Shown here one piece after another: positions 23,600-33,711 of a DNA stretch of 64,000 nt (positions within the stretch are counted from its first letter, which is position 1; every line of letters begins with the position of its first letter). Source of the DNA: Cryptomeria japonica (taxonomy: Eukaryota > Streptophyta > Pinopsida > Cupressales > Cupressaceae); contig NC_081414.1 of NCBI RefSeq assembly GCF_030272615.1, positions 54,895,636-54,959,635 on the forward strand, given 5' to 3'. A program made the position numbers and the translations under genes. The notes under the pieces are model-generated. The model searched no databases. It was not told the DNA's origin and was given only the letters and a program-made list of their open reading frames with translations.

Positions 23600-24640
23600 T
23601 GTTTTTATACAACTGACCTCTGAAATGTCTCATGAACCTTAAACATACCTCTAGAAATGATCAACACCATTTTCGGATCACCAGACTGAGTTTTGCAACT
23701 TTTAGGCACTTGCGCCACATTTTTGCATTTAATCACGAAGACATAATTTTCAAATCTGTCAAAACCCCTTTTTGGACCTCGCCATATGACTGGCGTGTAC
23801 TCTGATATACAAGCATGAACTCTACCAAATGGTTTCTCAAGATGAATCCCTAGTGAAGAGATATTAACTGTCAAAAATGACCAACTAGCTTTGTCGACAC
23901 TGCGGACCTGATGAAGTCAATGTTCAGGCAACACATGATGCCTTTCTTAAAAATATCAAAAGACCTCCGTAGACCCTCAAATTTGAGACATAGGTACCTT
24001 GAAGTACATATTAAAACTTAGAATTCTCAGTTCAACCAAAAGTCTAACTGGATGCAAATGGTGCGCTCATGAAAACGGCTACTCTAACTGATATAACACT
24101 GAAAGTACGGATCACTGAAAGAGATGGCTCAAGAAAACACTTTGAAAACCGATCAAACGGATTGGAAGGAGCTTGAAATTTGAAACATAGCTTATAATTT
24201 GTATCAAAAATAGCCTGAAATAAACATTTTGGCATTACATTCACTGGGGCAACTTGTACACTTATGCAAAACAGGGCCTCAACTAGGTCCGGAAACAGGG
24301 ACTTGTCAAAACACACCAACTGCAAATGGATTTGGCTTTGAAAACTGAGCAAATGGATTCATAAGGACTTGAAATTTTGCATGCAGACTCACATTTATGT
24401 ATGGAATTTAATCTATTTTGAATTTTATCATGACGATCAACAAGGCAAAAGATATAAGCACCCAAAGTAGGCTACTCAATAAAATTTGCATATGTGCCTA
24501 AAATGCACTTTCAGCTCACCCCTTGAAATGGGTACCTGATACACTTATCCAAACTGAATTCTGAAAGTTTCACATCACTGTATAGGCCAAATGAAAGGTG
24601 TAGGATACATTTCCTGAGCCTTACCCTCTGAAAATCAACT
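23600..24640. repeat. Degenerate tandem array, ~180-196 bp period
   Basis: A motif related to CTTGAAATTTGAAACATA recurs near 23617, 23799, 23975, 24171, 24367 and 24559 (spacings 182, 176, 196, 196, 192). A second motif, CAACTAGCT-like, follows by roughly 56-79 bp in each (for example 23876, 24250, 24436, 24637). Copies 4 and 5 also share the preceding GATCAAACGGATT / GAGCAAATGGATT block. Copies have diverged strongly. No protein frame spans it. Confidence 0.55.
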
Positions 24641-24755
24641 AGCTCGATTTTACCCTCTCTCACAAGGTGTGGTTTCGGTCACATACACAAATCCATCATA
24701 AAAGCTTACTTTTCAAACCACAAGCCTCCAACCATCACCAATTTCCCAATTCCAT

Positions 24756-25036
24756 CAAAACTTCTCTGCTTTATCAGTTGAAGTCCTAATTCTCGGTCCT
24801 GCTAGTAAACCCCGTCACACTTACAAACTTTAACTCTGGTAGACTAAATCACTTATCCAACAAGTTAGACATCAAAGACCATCTTTTAAAATCATCAAAC
24901 ATCAATTCACACTGGTTACCATCAATGGCAACACAGGTAATTGATCATGCCTTCTTTTCTCTACTAGTACAGTTATCAACTCATCTGCATCAGTTATGCC
25001 AATCAAAACAGCAATATATGTATGTATATACATATA
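24756..25036 (+). repeat. Flank segment duplicated at 44755-45040
   Basis: From CAAAACTTCTCTGC to CCAATCAAAACAGC this matches 44755-45012 with about nine differences by eye over ~265 bp. It leads into the TA-rich microsatellite next to the Tat-1 3' LTR, so it belongs to the DNA into which Tat-1 inserted. Confidence 0.88.
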
Positions 25037-25041
25037 CATAT

Positions 25042-26427
25042 TGTAGTCACACAAATCTGTCCAGCTTAATTAAATAAATATTCGATATTTATTTGATTAA
25101 AAATGCACTAGCCACCAGTTAATTAAATTAATATTTAATTAATTCATCCCCAAACATTCTTCTATTAATTAAATAAATTATTCAATTTATTTTAATTAAT
25201 TCATTAAATCAAATTCAAATCAATTAAATAAATAAAATCTATTTATTTAATAAAATCCCCTTTTCCTCTTTTAAATAAATTAAATAAAACATTTATTTAA
25301 ATCATTATCCCCCCCCACTTGCATTTTCCTACAAATGCAACTTGCACACATTTATTGAAATAAATGAATTTTTATTTTAATAAAATCCTATTTTCCCTCA
25401 CCCACCAAATCCACTTGCAAAATCTAATCCCCTTCTAGATTCTTCTAACCCCTTCCTAATTAGCCTAATCCATCCCCTAATTATTGTCACATTCCTAAGC
25501 AAAATGGAGTCACTTGTCAAAGACTCCAAAGTCTTTGAAAAGCATTTAATGCTTTGTGTGTTCAACAAATTAACCCCCAAAGTCTTCCAAGACCACTAAT
25601 GGCTCTTACATGACCATTTATGGCTCTTACATAACCATTTATGGTTATTTCAAACTTGTCCCCCCAAACATTTATTGTTTTGACCATATTCATCCATTTC
25701 ACATTTGCACAAGAGTTTATCCATTGGATAAAAGCTTTATTCTTTGAATAAAGAGTTTATTCATTCAACCAACCTTGACATTAACTCCCAAAGTCATGTC
25801 AAGCATTTAATGCTTATTCCCTCCCCTCTCAACCTATCTCACATTGACACTTGTCATCCTGGGATTGGGTTGAAAGCCCTCACATGGATTTGAAATCATT
25901 CAATCCTGACCCTTGTTGAGATTGCTCAATCTCAACCATCCATTGCTCTATTTTTCCTATAAATAGAGCCCATTTCTTCATAATCCAGATCCTGAAAACT
26001 TGTATGCATTTAAGCTATAGGCATTTTAAGAGACCATTTTAGCATAATTAACTAATATCTTGTCATTTTGGATAAAATCAATCATTTTAGTATCAATAGC
26101 TTAATAATAGCTTCTTCATTTTACATTTAGAGCAATATTTCAATCTCAAACCTCGATAAGCATCCATAGTGCAAAAAGCTGCTGAGAGCTACACTATTTT
26201 GGAACTTAGAGAGAAGAGGAACAAGGGAGAAGGAACTAAGAGCATGCTAAGAGGCATTTGGAGATGCCTCATTATCTTTGTTTCATTAGTTAGATATATT
26301 AGCATGATTTTAGTGTCTCTCTTGATATGCCTGTTTAGATTAGTTTTTGATTGAATAACACTAACAGTTTCTCGTGTATTTTGTGTTGTTTCTCTTAGAC
26401 TAACCTTGTCCATTTTGAAGGGCATCA
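25042..26427 (+). repeat. Solo LTR, Tat-like family, TSD CATAT
   Basis: 1386 bp from TGTAGTCACACAAATC to GAAGGGCATCA, flanked by CATAT at 25037-25041 and 26428-26432. The start resembles Tat-1 (AAATCTGTCCAGCTTAATTAAATAAATA-like). A TATA element, CCTATAAATAGAGCC, is at 25956-25970. There is no interior, so this is the product of LTR-LTR recombination. Its insertion split the flank segment from the rest of its microsatellite; the copy of that flank at 44755-45544 lacks it. Confidence 0.9.
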
Positions 26428-26724
26428 CATATATATATAGATATACATACATATATATATACATATATATACATATATATATATACATATATATACATAT
26501 ATATATACACACACATATATATATTTGTGTGTGTAGATATACATACATTTATACATACATACATATATATATATATGTATATATATACATACATATGTAT
26601 ATCTATATATATTTTTTTATATGTATATATGTATATAAATATACATATATAGATATACGTATGTATGTATATATATACATGCATATATATGTATGTCTAT
26701 CTATGTATATGCATATATATATAT
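26428..26724. repeat. TATA/TACATA microsatellite
   Basis: Long TA, TATG and CACA runs containing inverted arms. The many overlapping Tyr/Ile/His frames in it on both strands are not genes. Tat-1 begins directly after it. Confidence 0.9.
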
Positions 26725-27498
26725 TGTGTACGGTGAAAATGGATACAACAATACTGATAGACTAAATAGATTCAACCACAAAACCCTAGCCTAACAACAA
26801 CAAAGATCCACCATAACATATGAAGATTACCTAAGACAATGCAAATCAAATGAAATCACAAATATTATACCATCACATGTCCAATAGGGTTTGGATCTCC
26901 ATTCTTCCTATCTCCATTGATCTTGCTTAATATATTTTCTCTCAAATTTTATGTGCACAAGAGCTCAACAAAGAATGGAAATGTGGTTGAAAGTAAGATC
27001 GTATATAAAAGTGCAAAGGCGTAGTGTAGTCGAATGCATGAGAGTTTGATAATGAATGAAGCATCCCTTTATATAGAAGACACCATATGAAATGGAGGGA
27101 TAAGATTGAGAGGTGTAAAAGATAAATGGTCGGTTAGGATTAGAGGGTAGGTAAAGAAAATAAGAAAATAATGAAAGGGTAGGTAGTGTAGGAATTAAGA
27201 GATGAATGACATGTGTCATAGGTGGAAAAGGTTAATGAATTAATTAAATTAATAAAGATTTAATTAATTAATAGAAGAAATGGGATCAATTTAAATAAAT
27301 AAGGACATTTATTTAATTTAGGAAAAGGGTAATTTAAATAAATAAATAATTTATTTAAATGAGAAATAAGGCTAGAAGAGGATAAATGAATTAATTAAAT
27401 AAATAAAGATTTATTCAATTAATAGAAGAATTAGGCTTAAAGTAATTAAATAAATAAAGATATTTATTTAATTAGATTAGACAATTTTAGGTGTCTAC
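26725..27498 (-). repeat. Tat-1 3' LTR
   Basis: 774 bp. On the minus strand it starts TGTAGACACCTAAAATTG (27498) and ends TTCACCGTACACA (26725). A TATA box, CTATATAAAG on the minus strand, is at 27067-27076. Full matches occur at 45545-46319 and, inverted, at 32928-33711. Confidence 0.92.
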
Positions 27499-27513
27499 AT
27501 TTTGCTCCTCTTT
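27499..27513 (-). promoter_or_regulatory. Tat-1 polypurine tract
   Basis: Minus strand CAAAGAGGAGCAAAA directly precedes the TGTAGACACC start of the 3' LTR. It proves that this LTR is the 3' one and that the interior lies at higher coordinates. Confidence 0.8.
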
Positions 27514-28488
27514 GAGACAATGCAGCTTGTCACGTTGTTTCAAAGAAGATAAGATGAACTGATACAAAGTTGCCCCAAGATGGGAATGATATGCCCCCTC
27601 GAGAGATTGGATAAAAATGTCTAGAAAGATCACAGACAATCTCTCAATAAGAAAGAAAGGCTAGAATGGACTGACTGAATAGGATAGAGTGACAGAGTCA
27701 TAGGATAAAGAAGAGTGACTCGAGAAATGAGGGTTAGGGCTAGGGCAGCCTATAAGATATACCATGAGGGGAATACATCCTCATTGTCATCCACACATCC
27801 AAGAGATTAGAGTGTAGAGAGAGAATAAAACAATAGCAGTTAGCAGCGATTGCATTGGTTCATAGATTTGATCGCATTCGCCAATTTGAGAGGCCAGTAG
27901 ATGCAGGAGAGCCGGTAAGTACCCCAAAACCTCCTTGCACTTTGTCACAATAAATGTTGTCATTAATGCATGCTAGGTAGTGCAATAAATGCGATGTCAA
28001 AAACATCGAGGCGCGTCTACGTGGGTGTCAGGCGCGTCTAGGTTGGCTAGGCACGTCTGTGTTTGTGCCAAGCGGGTCTGTGCCAGAAAAAGTGTCTATG
28101 TCAAATGCGAGCACATCTACGTTGTACAAGCATGTCTATGCTGTGTGGGCATGTCTGTGCAAAGCAGGCTCATCTGTGTAATTCAAGTGCGTCTATGCAG
28201 AGCATGCACATTTGTGCAGTATGTAAGCGCATTTATGTTATGAAGGCGTGTTTGTGTCAAAAATGTGCATTTATGTCTTCTAGGGCAAATTGGCAGTTCT
28301 GTGATGAACATACGTTGTTGATTGGATAAGCTACTAAGATGATACACTCAAGCAGGTCCTCTGGGGAAGACTAGAATAGCAGATAGGGCTAGGATTGACA
28401 ATTATGTGATAGAACATACATTGCCAATTAGGAAACTACTAAAGAGGATACACTCAAGCAGAGGCCCTAAGATAGGATAGATCGAGGC
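27514..28488. other. Tat-1 3' untranslated region with ~20-bp CpG-rich repeats
   Basis: No gene. 28003-28285 consists of about fourteen degenerate units of ~20 bp around GCGCGTCTATG (first at 28011, 28032, 28051). The same motif, inverted, occurs in the Tat-1 leader (42925-43115 and 44318-44600). Two 'tgatgaacatacgttg' type repeats lie at 28300-28440. Confidence 0.65.
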
Positions 28489-28833
28489 ACTTTGTGATGA
28501 ATAGGGAGTACCAAGACATAGTACTCTGTGATGAACAGGGAGTACTAAAAAGAGCAGCACTTTGTGATGAACAGGGAGTGCAAATATTAGGAGCACTTTG
28601 TGATGAATAGGGAGTGCAAAACACGTAGTACTTTGTGATGAACAGGGAGTACCACTAGGATCTCTAGCAACACTTTGTGATGAACAGTGAATGTCACTAG
28701 GATAAAAACAACACTTTGTGATGAACAGTGAGTGTCACTAGAATAGAAGCAACACTTTGTGATGAACAGTGAGTGTCACTAGGATAATAAGCAACATTTT
28801 GTGATGAATAGTGAATGCCACTTTGACTGACAC
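28489..28833 (+). repeat. Nine-copy tandem array upstream of the PMD gene
   Basis: Units contain CACTTTGTGATGAACAG followed by GGAGT or GTGAGTGTCACT. They start at 28489, 28522, 28558, 28594, 28629, 28671, 28712, 28753 and 28795: the first spacings are 33-36 bp, the later ones 41-42 bp, so two sub-types amplified separately. The array ends some 30 bp before the PMD reading frame and lies on its presumed 5' side. Confidence 0.85.
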
Positions 28834-28863
28834 AGTTGATTTGCTTGACTGCAGGAGTATCTA

Positions 28864-30054
28864 CCTATGCTGGAGTCATGGGAGAGATTCTCATCGACTT
28901 AAAGGTTACGACCAAAGCTGACATTTGAGGATCGAGCTGCTATTGAGGTTATGGGTTTGAGATATATTTTGTATGTTCCTGAGTTTCGGGTGAACATGGG
29001 TTTGTTGACTTCTTTAGCTGAGAGATGGCACTCAGAGACTTGTACATTTCATTTGCTGATGGGTGAGATGATAGTCACCTTAAAGGATGTATATAGGATT
29101 TTAAGGATACCGATCGATGCGGAGTTGATACCCTATGATCGAGATGGAGACAGGGAGGCATTGAGATGAGTGTTCTGGAATCTGGGACTAGAGATGACGG
29201 TTGGACATGTCACCTGGGACACCATGATAGTGACAGGACTAGCGCTACCATCAATGCTAGGAGGAGTGATCAATGGGTTCTTGTGTCCAGATAGGGTGAC
29301 ATGAGGGTTGGTTGTAGGTTGGGGGAGCACCTTGGAGACGCTGGTGACACAACATACAAGATATGCTTGGGGACTGTGCATATTGGCACACTTGTACTAT
29401 GAGCTTCATCAGTTTGTTTATCATGGATCTGCAGGATTGGGCTGTGGAGTTACATTGCTATAGGTTTGGGCATATGAGCATTTGCCAGTGACACGACCGA
29501 TACATTTTAGAGGTCAAGGTCATGGACGTAGCTTTGTTCATTTATATGATATGATTACATCATAGCCATAGATTGGTAGGTTGGAGGACTCGCGTCAAGT
29601 CCTAGATGAGATTGACATAGTTATATGGAGGTCATACCGAGAGTGTGAGCAGTGGGAGGATGACGCAGTGGATCTGCCATACACCTTCACAAGTAGATAT
29701 CTGATTGGGCGGACGCCTTATGTACTAGAGAGGCAGTTGGTAGACAGGGTATGCATGTAGTTTGGTAGGATCCAATGGATGCCACGGGGTTCCGGTATGT
29801 ATGAGTGGATAGTGCGAGACCAAGCAAACTTTGGGCCTCTGTTATCATATGATCAGGTAGTGATGTAGTTGGTAGAGATGGTGACCATGCCATGGGATAT
29901 GTGGCTTGATATTGAGGATGTATGGATGGAAGTAGAGTATACTGCATATTGGGTAGAGCATCCATTTCCATGCCTGACAGATCCAGGAGAGCTGATAGAT
30001 GGAGATGGTGGAGGGGATGAGGATGATGATGGGAATGGTGGGGGTAGAGGGTGA
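28864..30054 (+). pseudogene. Plant mobile domain (PMD, PF10536-type) protein, antisense in Tat-1
   Basis: In one plus-strand frame, read through stops, this gives a typical PMD: LTSLAERWHSETCTFHL (28990-29055), GEMIVTLKDVYRILRIPID (29060-29120), WGLCILAHLYYELHQF, and VWAYEHLPVTRPIHF (about 29460-29510), then YVLERQLVDRV, WMPRGSGMYEW, PWDMW, and an acidic Gly/Asp tail ending near 30054. In-frame stops are near 29167, 29300, 29460, 29565, 29575, 29757 and 29863; most are TGA or TAG, as C-to-T decay of Arg, Gln or Trp codons would give. PMD proteins occur in plant transposons and in the MAIN/MAIL1 host proteins that act in silencing and genome stability. Here it lies opposite to pol in the 3' region, a place where Tat-lineage elements are known to carry antisense extra ORFs. 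Start unclear; the first ATG in frame is 28951. Confidence 0.8.
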
Positions 30055-31185
30055 TGGAGGAGGCAGAGTGCAATAGGAGACAGGAGGGTGGCTCCACGGA
30101 GAGAGGGTGGAGAGGAGAGACAAGCTTAGGTGGTGAGGGGTCGCGGTGGGTTGCCATTACAGGTGCCAATAGCACAGGGTCCCAGACAGGTGTAGGGACA
30201 GGGACAAGGGCAGGGACGGGGGTAGAGGTAGCCACATGAGCAGCCATAGGTATAGGCATATGTACAACCACTAGTATAGGGGCAGCCATAGGTAGAGCCA
30301 CAGGTACAGGGGTTCAAGGAGGAGGAGGATGAGCTATTAGAGCTGAGGGAGATCTGCCAAGGACAGGAAAATGAGATCTAGGATCTGGAGAGGGTGACAA
30401 CTAGGCTCAGGAGATAGTTGAGGGATATTGAGCGAGAGCGAGATCAGGCTATCCAGTGCTACACTGAGGGCTGGGAGGTAGGCAACAGAGGATACATGGG
30501 CTAGATACGCCTATGTTATGCAGGCAGGGGAGGAGATAGGTTACTGGCGACACCTATACTATGGGGCAGTGCCACCAAAGCAGCAAGCTAGGAGCTTCCG
30601 CATACCATCAAGGACAGCGACGGCCACTGGAGGGAGTCATAGGAGACAAGCGTCTAGTGGTGGGGTCATGGGTCCTCCACCACCACCAGATAGAGGGGAT
30701 AGGAGAGATGATCCTGGGATGGGTCTTTCCAGGGCTTAGACTCTATCGAGGCTGGGCGACTTCGAGGGAGGGAGTTCATCATAGCCTTAGAGGGCTCCCT
30801 ATGTATCAGTTTTGTACCATTTTGTATTATGATGTAGACACGTTCGGGTGATTGTAGCCATATGATTTTGATATCATTGTATCATGACACTTATGATTAT
30901 ATATATATGAGATAATTCATCCTTGTGGTAGCAATATGCATGTGTACCTATGTGATGTATGTTTCTATGTGATGCTTATGATATGGATGCAAATATGTAC
31001 ATGATGAAATGCAATATATTTTTGTTCTTTTATGTTTTTAATGTTATGCAAATGTCAATGTGAATGTATGAAATGAAGATAAATATGATAATACAAAGAA
31101 CTATTTACCTGATGAAAATGTAAAATGAGCTAACATGTGTTATATGTAGGATATGATGCAATTGTGATATCTATATGTATGTATG
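30055..31185 (+). other. PMD gene tail and Tat-1 3' region
   Basis: After the acidic tail the plus strand continues as a Gly/Arg-rich, GGTAGAGG-repeated stretch (30055-30320). Then come a Glu/Arg-rich, helix-like stretch with stops (30320-30480) and an open piece, 30518-30739 (GYWRHLYYGAVPPKQQ), which may be the true C-terminus. The Pro-rich minus-strand frame 29687-30301 is its shadow. 30790-31185 is AT-rich with nothing recognised. Confidence 0.5.
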
Positions 31186-32707
31186 TGTAGACGTCTAAAA
31201 ATGGTCAATGCTTGCGGAGTCATACTTTAACATTTGTGCATTGCCTTATTTTAGGTTTTTTGCGTCCCATTAACATTTCTTCTATGTTGCGCAGTTGGTC
31301 TTTATCATTTGTGAGCATCGAGTCCTTCTTCTGCATTCTTCATTTATCTCGCTTTCAAATTTGGTCTTGTCAATAACAATCTTCAGTCATGATTTTGGTC
31401 GATCTTATCCTGTTGCATCAATATGCATGCTCATTTGTCATATTTTGACATCGTCAATCCTAATCGATGATAGAATCAAGGTTTTGTCCTCTGGTCAATC
31501 TTGTCATTTTGCAATCAATTTCTCATCGATCGTTGTCCTTTTCAATCTTGTCATCTTGCGATCGATTTCTCATCGATCGTTGTCATTTTCAATCTTGTCG
31601 TTTTGTGATCGATTCGTCATCGATTCTCATCCTTGTCAATCTTGTCATTTTGCGATCGATTTGTCATCGATCGTCATCCTTCTCAATCATGTCAATTTGG
31701 ATCAATTAGTTATTGTTCCTCATAAATTGGTGCATTTCATTTATCAAGTCAGAATCATGATCAAATCGACCCTACATCAATTATCTTTTGTCAAGACCTA
31801 ATTGTCGTTCTTGCATTTCTAATTCATCTTCTAAGGTTTTATGATTTATTCATTTAATCTTGTTTGTCATTTTCCCTCTAGGTTAAATAATTTATTTATT
31901 TATCCTAAGTCTTCTTGTCACAATTAAATATTTATTTAATTGGCTAATCAATTCCCTCTCTTTTTGTGAATTAATTAATGAATGAAAAATTGTTAATTAA
32001 TTCACCTAATTTTCTAATTTCATCAATTTCTAATTTCCTAATTCCTAATTTCCACCTAATTTTCTAGTTTGTCAAATTCAATTTCCACCTAATTTTCTAG
32101 TTTGTCAAATTCAATTTCCACCTAATTAATTTCTCTCTAGTCTCTCCCTATTTTTGTGCTTCGGTGGAAGCATGAATTTCTCATGCGTCATACTTTTGGC
32201 ATAGCAAGATGTCATAAGCTTCTAGTCCTCTAACCTTTGCATTGGCAATATGTCATAATTCATGACATAGAAGGTGTCATAACCTTCTTCTTTCCACTCA
32301 ATTGTGCCATTTTTGAAATCAATTGCCTCTAATATCAATGTCATGTTAATCTTGTCTTTTCTTCGATTTATCTATAAATTTGATGAATTTCTTCAATCAA
32401 AAGGTCGAATCAATCACGCTTCTAGTACTCTTATGCTGTCGTCTCATCTCGTCAATCTTTCTTTCACATTAGGTTTATGCACTTGAAGGTGAGATCCACA
32501 AAACAAAGCAATTTGAAGGAGAAAGAAGGACAATGGAGCCGCATGAAGGAGACATCTGCATTTGGTTTGCTTAGATTTCATTTTGAATGTCTTGTCTTCA
32601 TGTTTTCATTGAATGTAATTAGGACTAATCATTGCAATTGAGTTTTTGTGATTGAGCTAGACCAATTTTCTATTTGCTTTGATGCATCCTCAATTTCCTG
32701 ATCTACA
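31186..32707 (+). repeat. Solo LTR, second Tat-like family, TSD GTATG
   Basis: 1522 bp from TGTAGACGTCTAAAAATGG to CCTGATCTACA with perfect GTATG duplications (31181-31185, 32708-32712). It contains a 46-48 bp tandem repeat at 31496-31695, whose units begin CAATCTTGTCATTTTGCGATC, with ATCGAT palindromes (starts 31496, 31542, 31590, 31637, 31684). No interior: a solo LTR nested in the Tat-1 3' region. Confidence 0.9.
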
Positions 32708-32927
32708 GTATGAAATGCTTATATGTGGTAATGCAGGTGCAACTACATGAAATGTAAATATTTTTGGCGTGTCATTATACTCAATCGTGTGATAGCGGGC
32801 TACACAGACTTAAGAAGGATGATGGAAGTCAATCAAGAAAGGGGGATGGAAAATAGAAGATATGAAAGTGAAAGAGCTTCTTGTGCTTTATCATCATTAA
32901 GCTTTATTATGGCAAATAGGTTATAAC

Positions 32928-33711
32928 TGTAGACACCTAAAATTGTCCAGTCTAATTAAATAAATATTTTATTTATCTAATTATCTTAAGCCTAATTCTT
33001 CTATTAATTAAATAAATCTTTATTTATTTAATTAATTCATTTATCATTTTCTAGCCTTATTTCTCATTTAAATAAATACATTTATTTATTTAATTTATCC
33101 TTTTCCTAAATTAAATAAATATCTTATTTATTTAATTGATCCCACTTCTTTTATTAATTAAATAAATCTTTATTTATTTAATTAATTCATTAACCTTTTC
33201 TACCTATGACACATGTCATTTATCTCTTAATTCATACACTACCTACACTCTCATTATTTTATTATTTCTTTTACCTACCCTTTAATCATAGCCGACCATT
33301 TACCTTTTACACCTCTTAATCTTATCCCTCCATTTCATATAGTGTCTTCTATATAAGGAGATACTTCCTTCATTATCAAACCCTAACTACTTGATTACTC
33401 GACTACACTATGCCTTTGAACTTTCATATGCGATCCTACTTGCAACCACATTTTCGTTCTTTGTTGAGCTCTTGTGCACACATGGAATCTGAGAGCAAAT
33501 ATACCAAGCAAGATCAATGGAGATAGGAAGAATGGATATTCAAACCTTATTGGACATGTGATGGTATAATCTTTGTGATTTCATTTGATTTGCATTGTCT
33601 TAGGTAATCTTCATATGTTATGGTGAATCTTTGTTGTTGTTAGGCTAGGGTTTTGTGGTTAAATTCATTTAGTCTTTCAAGATTGTTGTTTATCCATTTT
33701 CACCATATACA
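32928..33711 (+). repeat. Solo LTR of the Tat-1 family, opposite orientation
   Basis: 784 bp from TGTAGACACCTAAAATTG to CACCATATACA, matching the Tat-1 LTRs but on the plus strand. Flanks are ATAAC (32923-32927) and ATGAC (33712-33716), one mismatch. TATA element CTATATAAGG at 33349-33358. It has no adjoining primer site or polypurine tract, so it is a solo LTR from a later insertion of the same family into Tat-1. Confidence 0.88.

Noticed and set aside
26189-26765. Overlapping Tyr/Ile/His-rich open frames on both strands (also 44901-45614, 46311-46558, 52617-52871)
   Set aside because: They translate TA/TACATA/GT microsatellites, in which stops are rare by composition.
28063-28329. Cys-rich 88-residue open frame (CxxxxxxC pattern) and its neighbour 27989-28243
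   Set aside because: The pattern comes from the ~20-bp GCGTCTATG repeat, whose length is not a multiple of three; no signal peptide or conserved spacing.
28489-28833. Regular repeats with spacers, CRISPR-like at first sight
   Set aside because: Plant nuclear context; spacers are themselves similar and short, so it is an ordinary tandem array.
29687-30301. 204-residue Pro/Ala/His-rich minus-strand frame
   Set aside because: It is the reverse of the Gly/Asp/Arg-rich PMD tail; no domain, and the opposite strand carries the recognisable protein.
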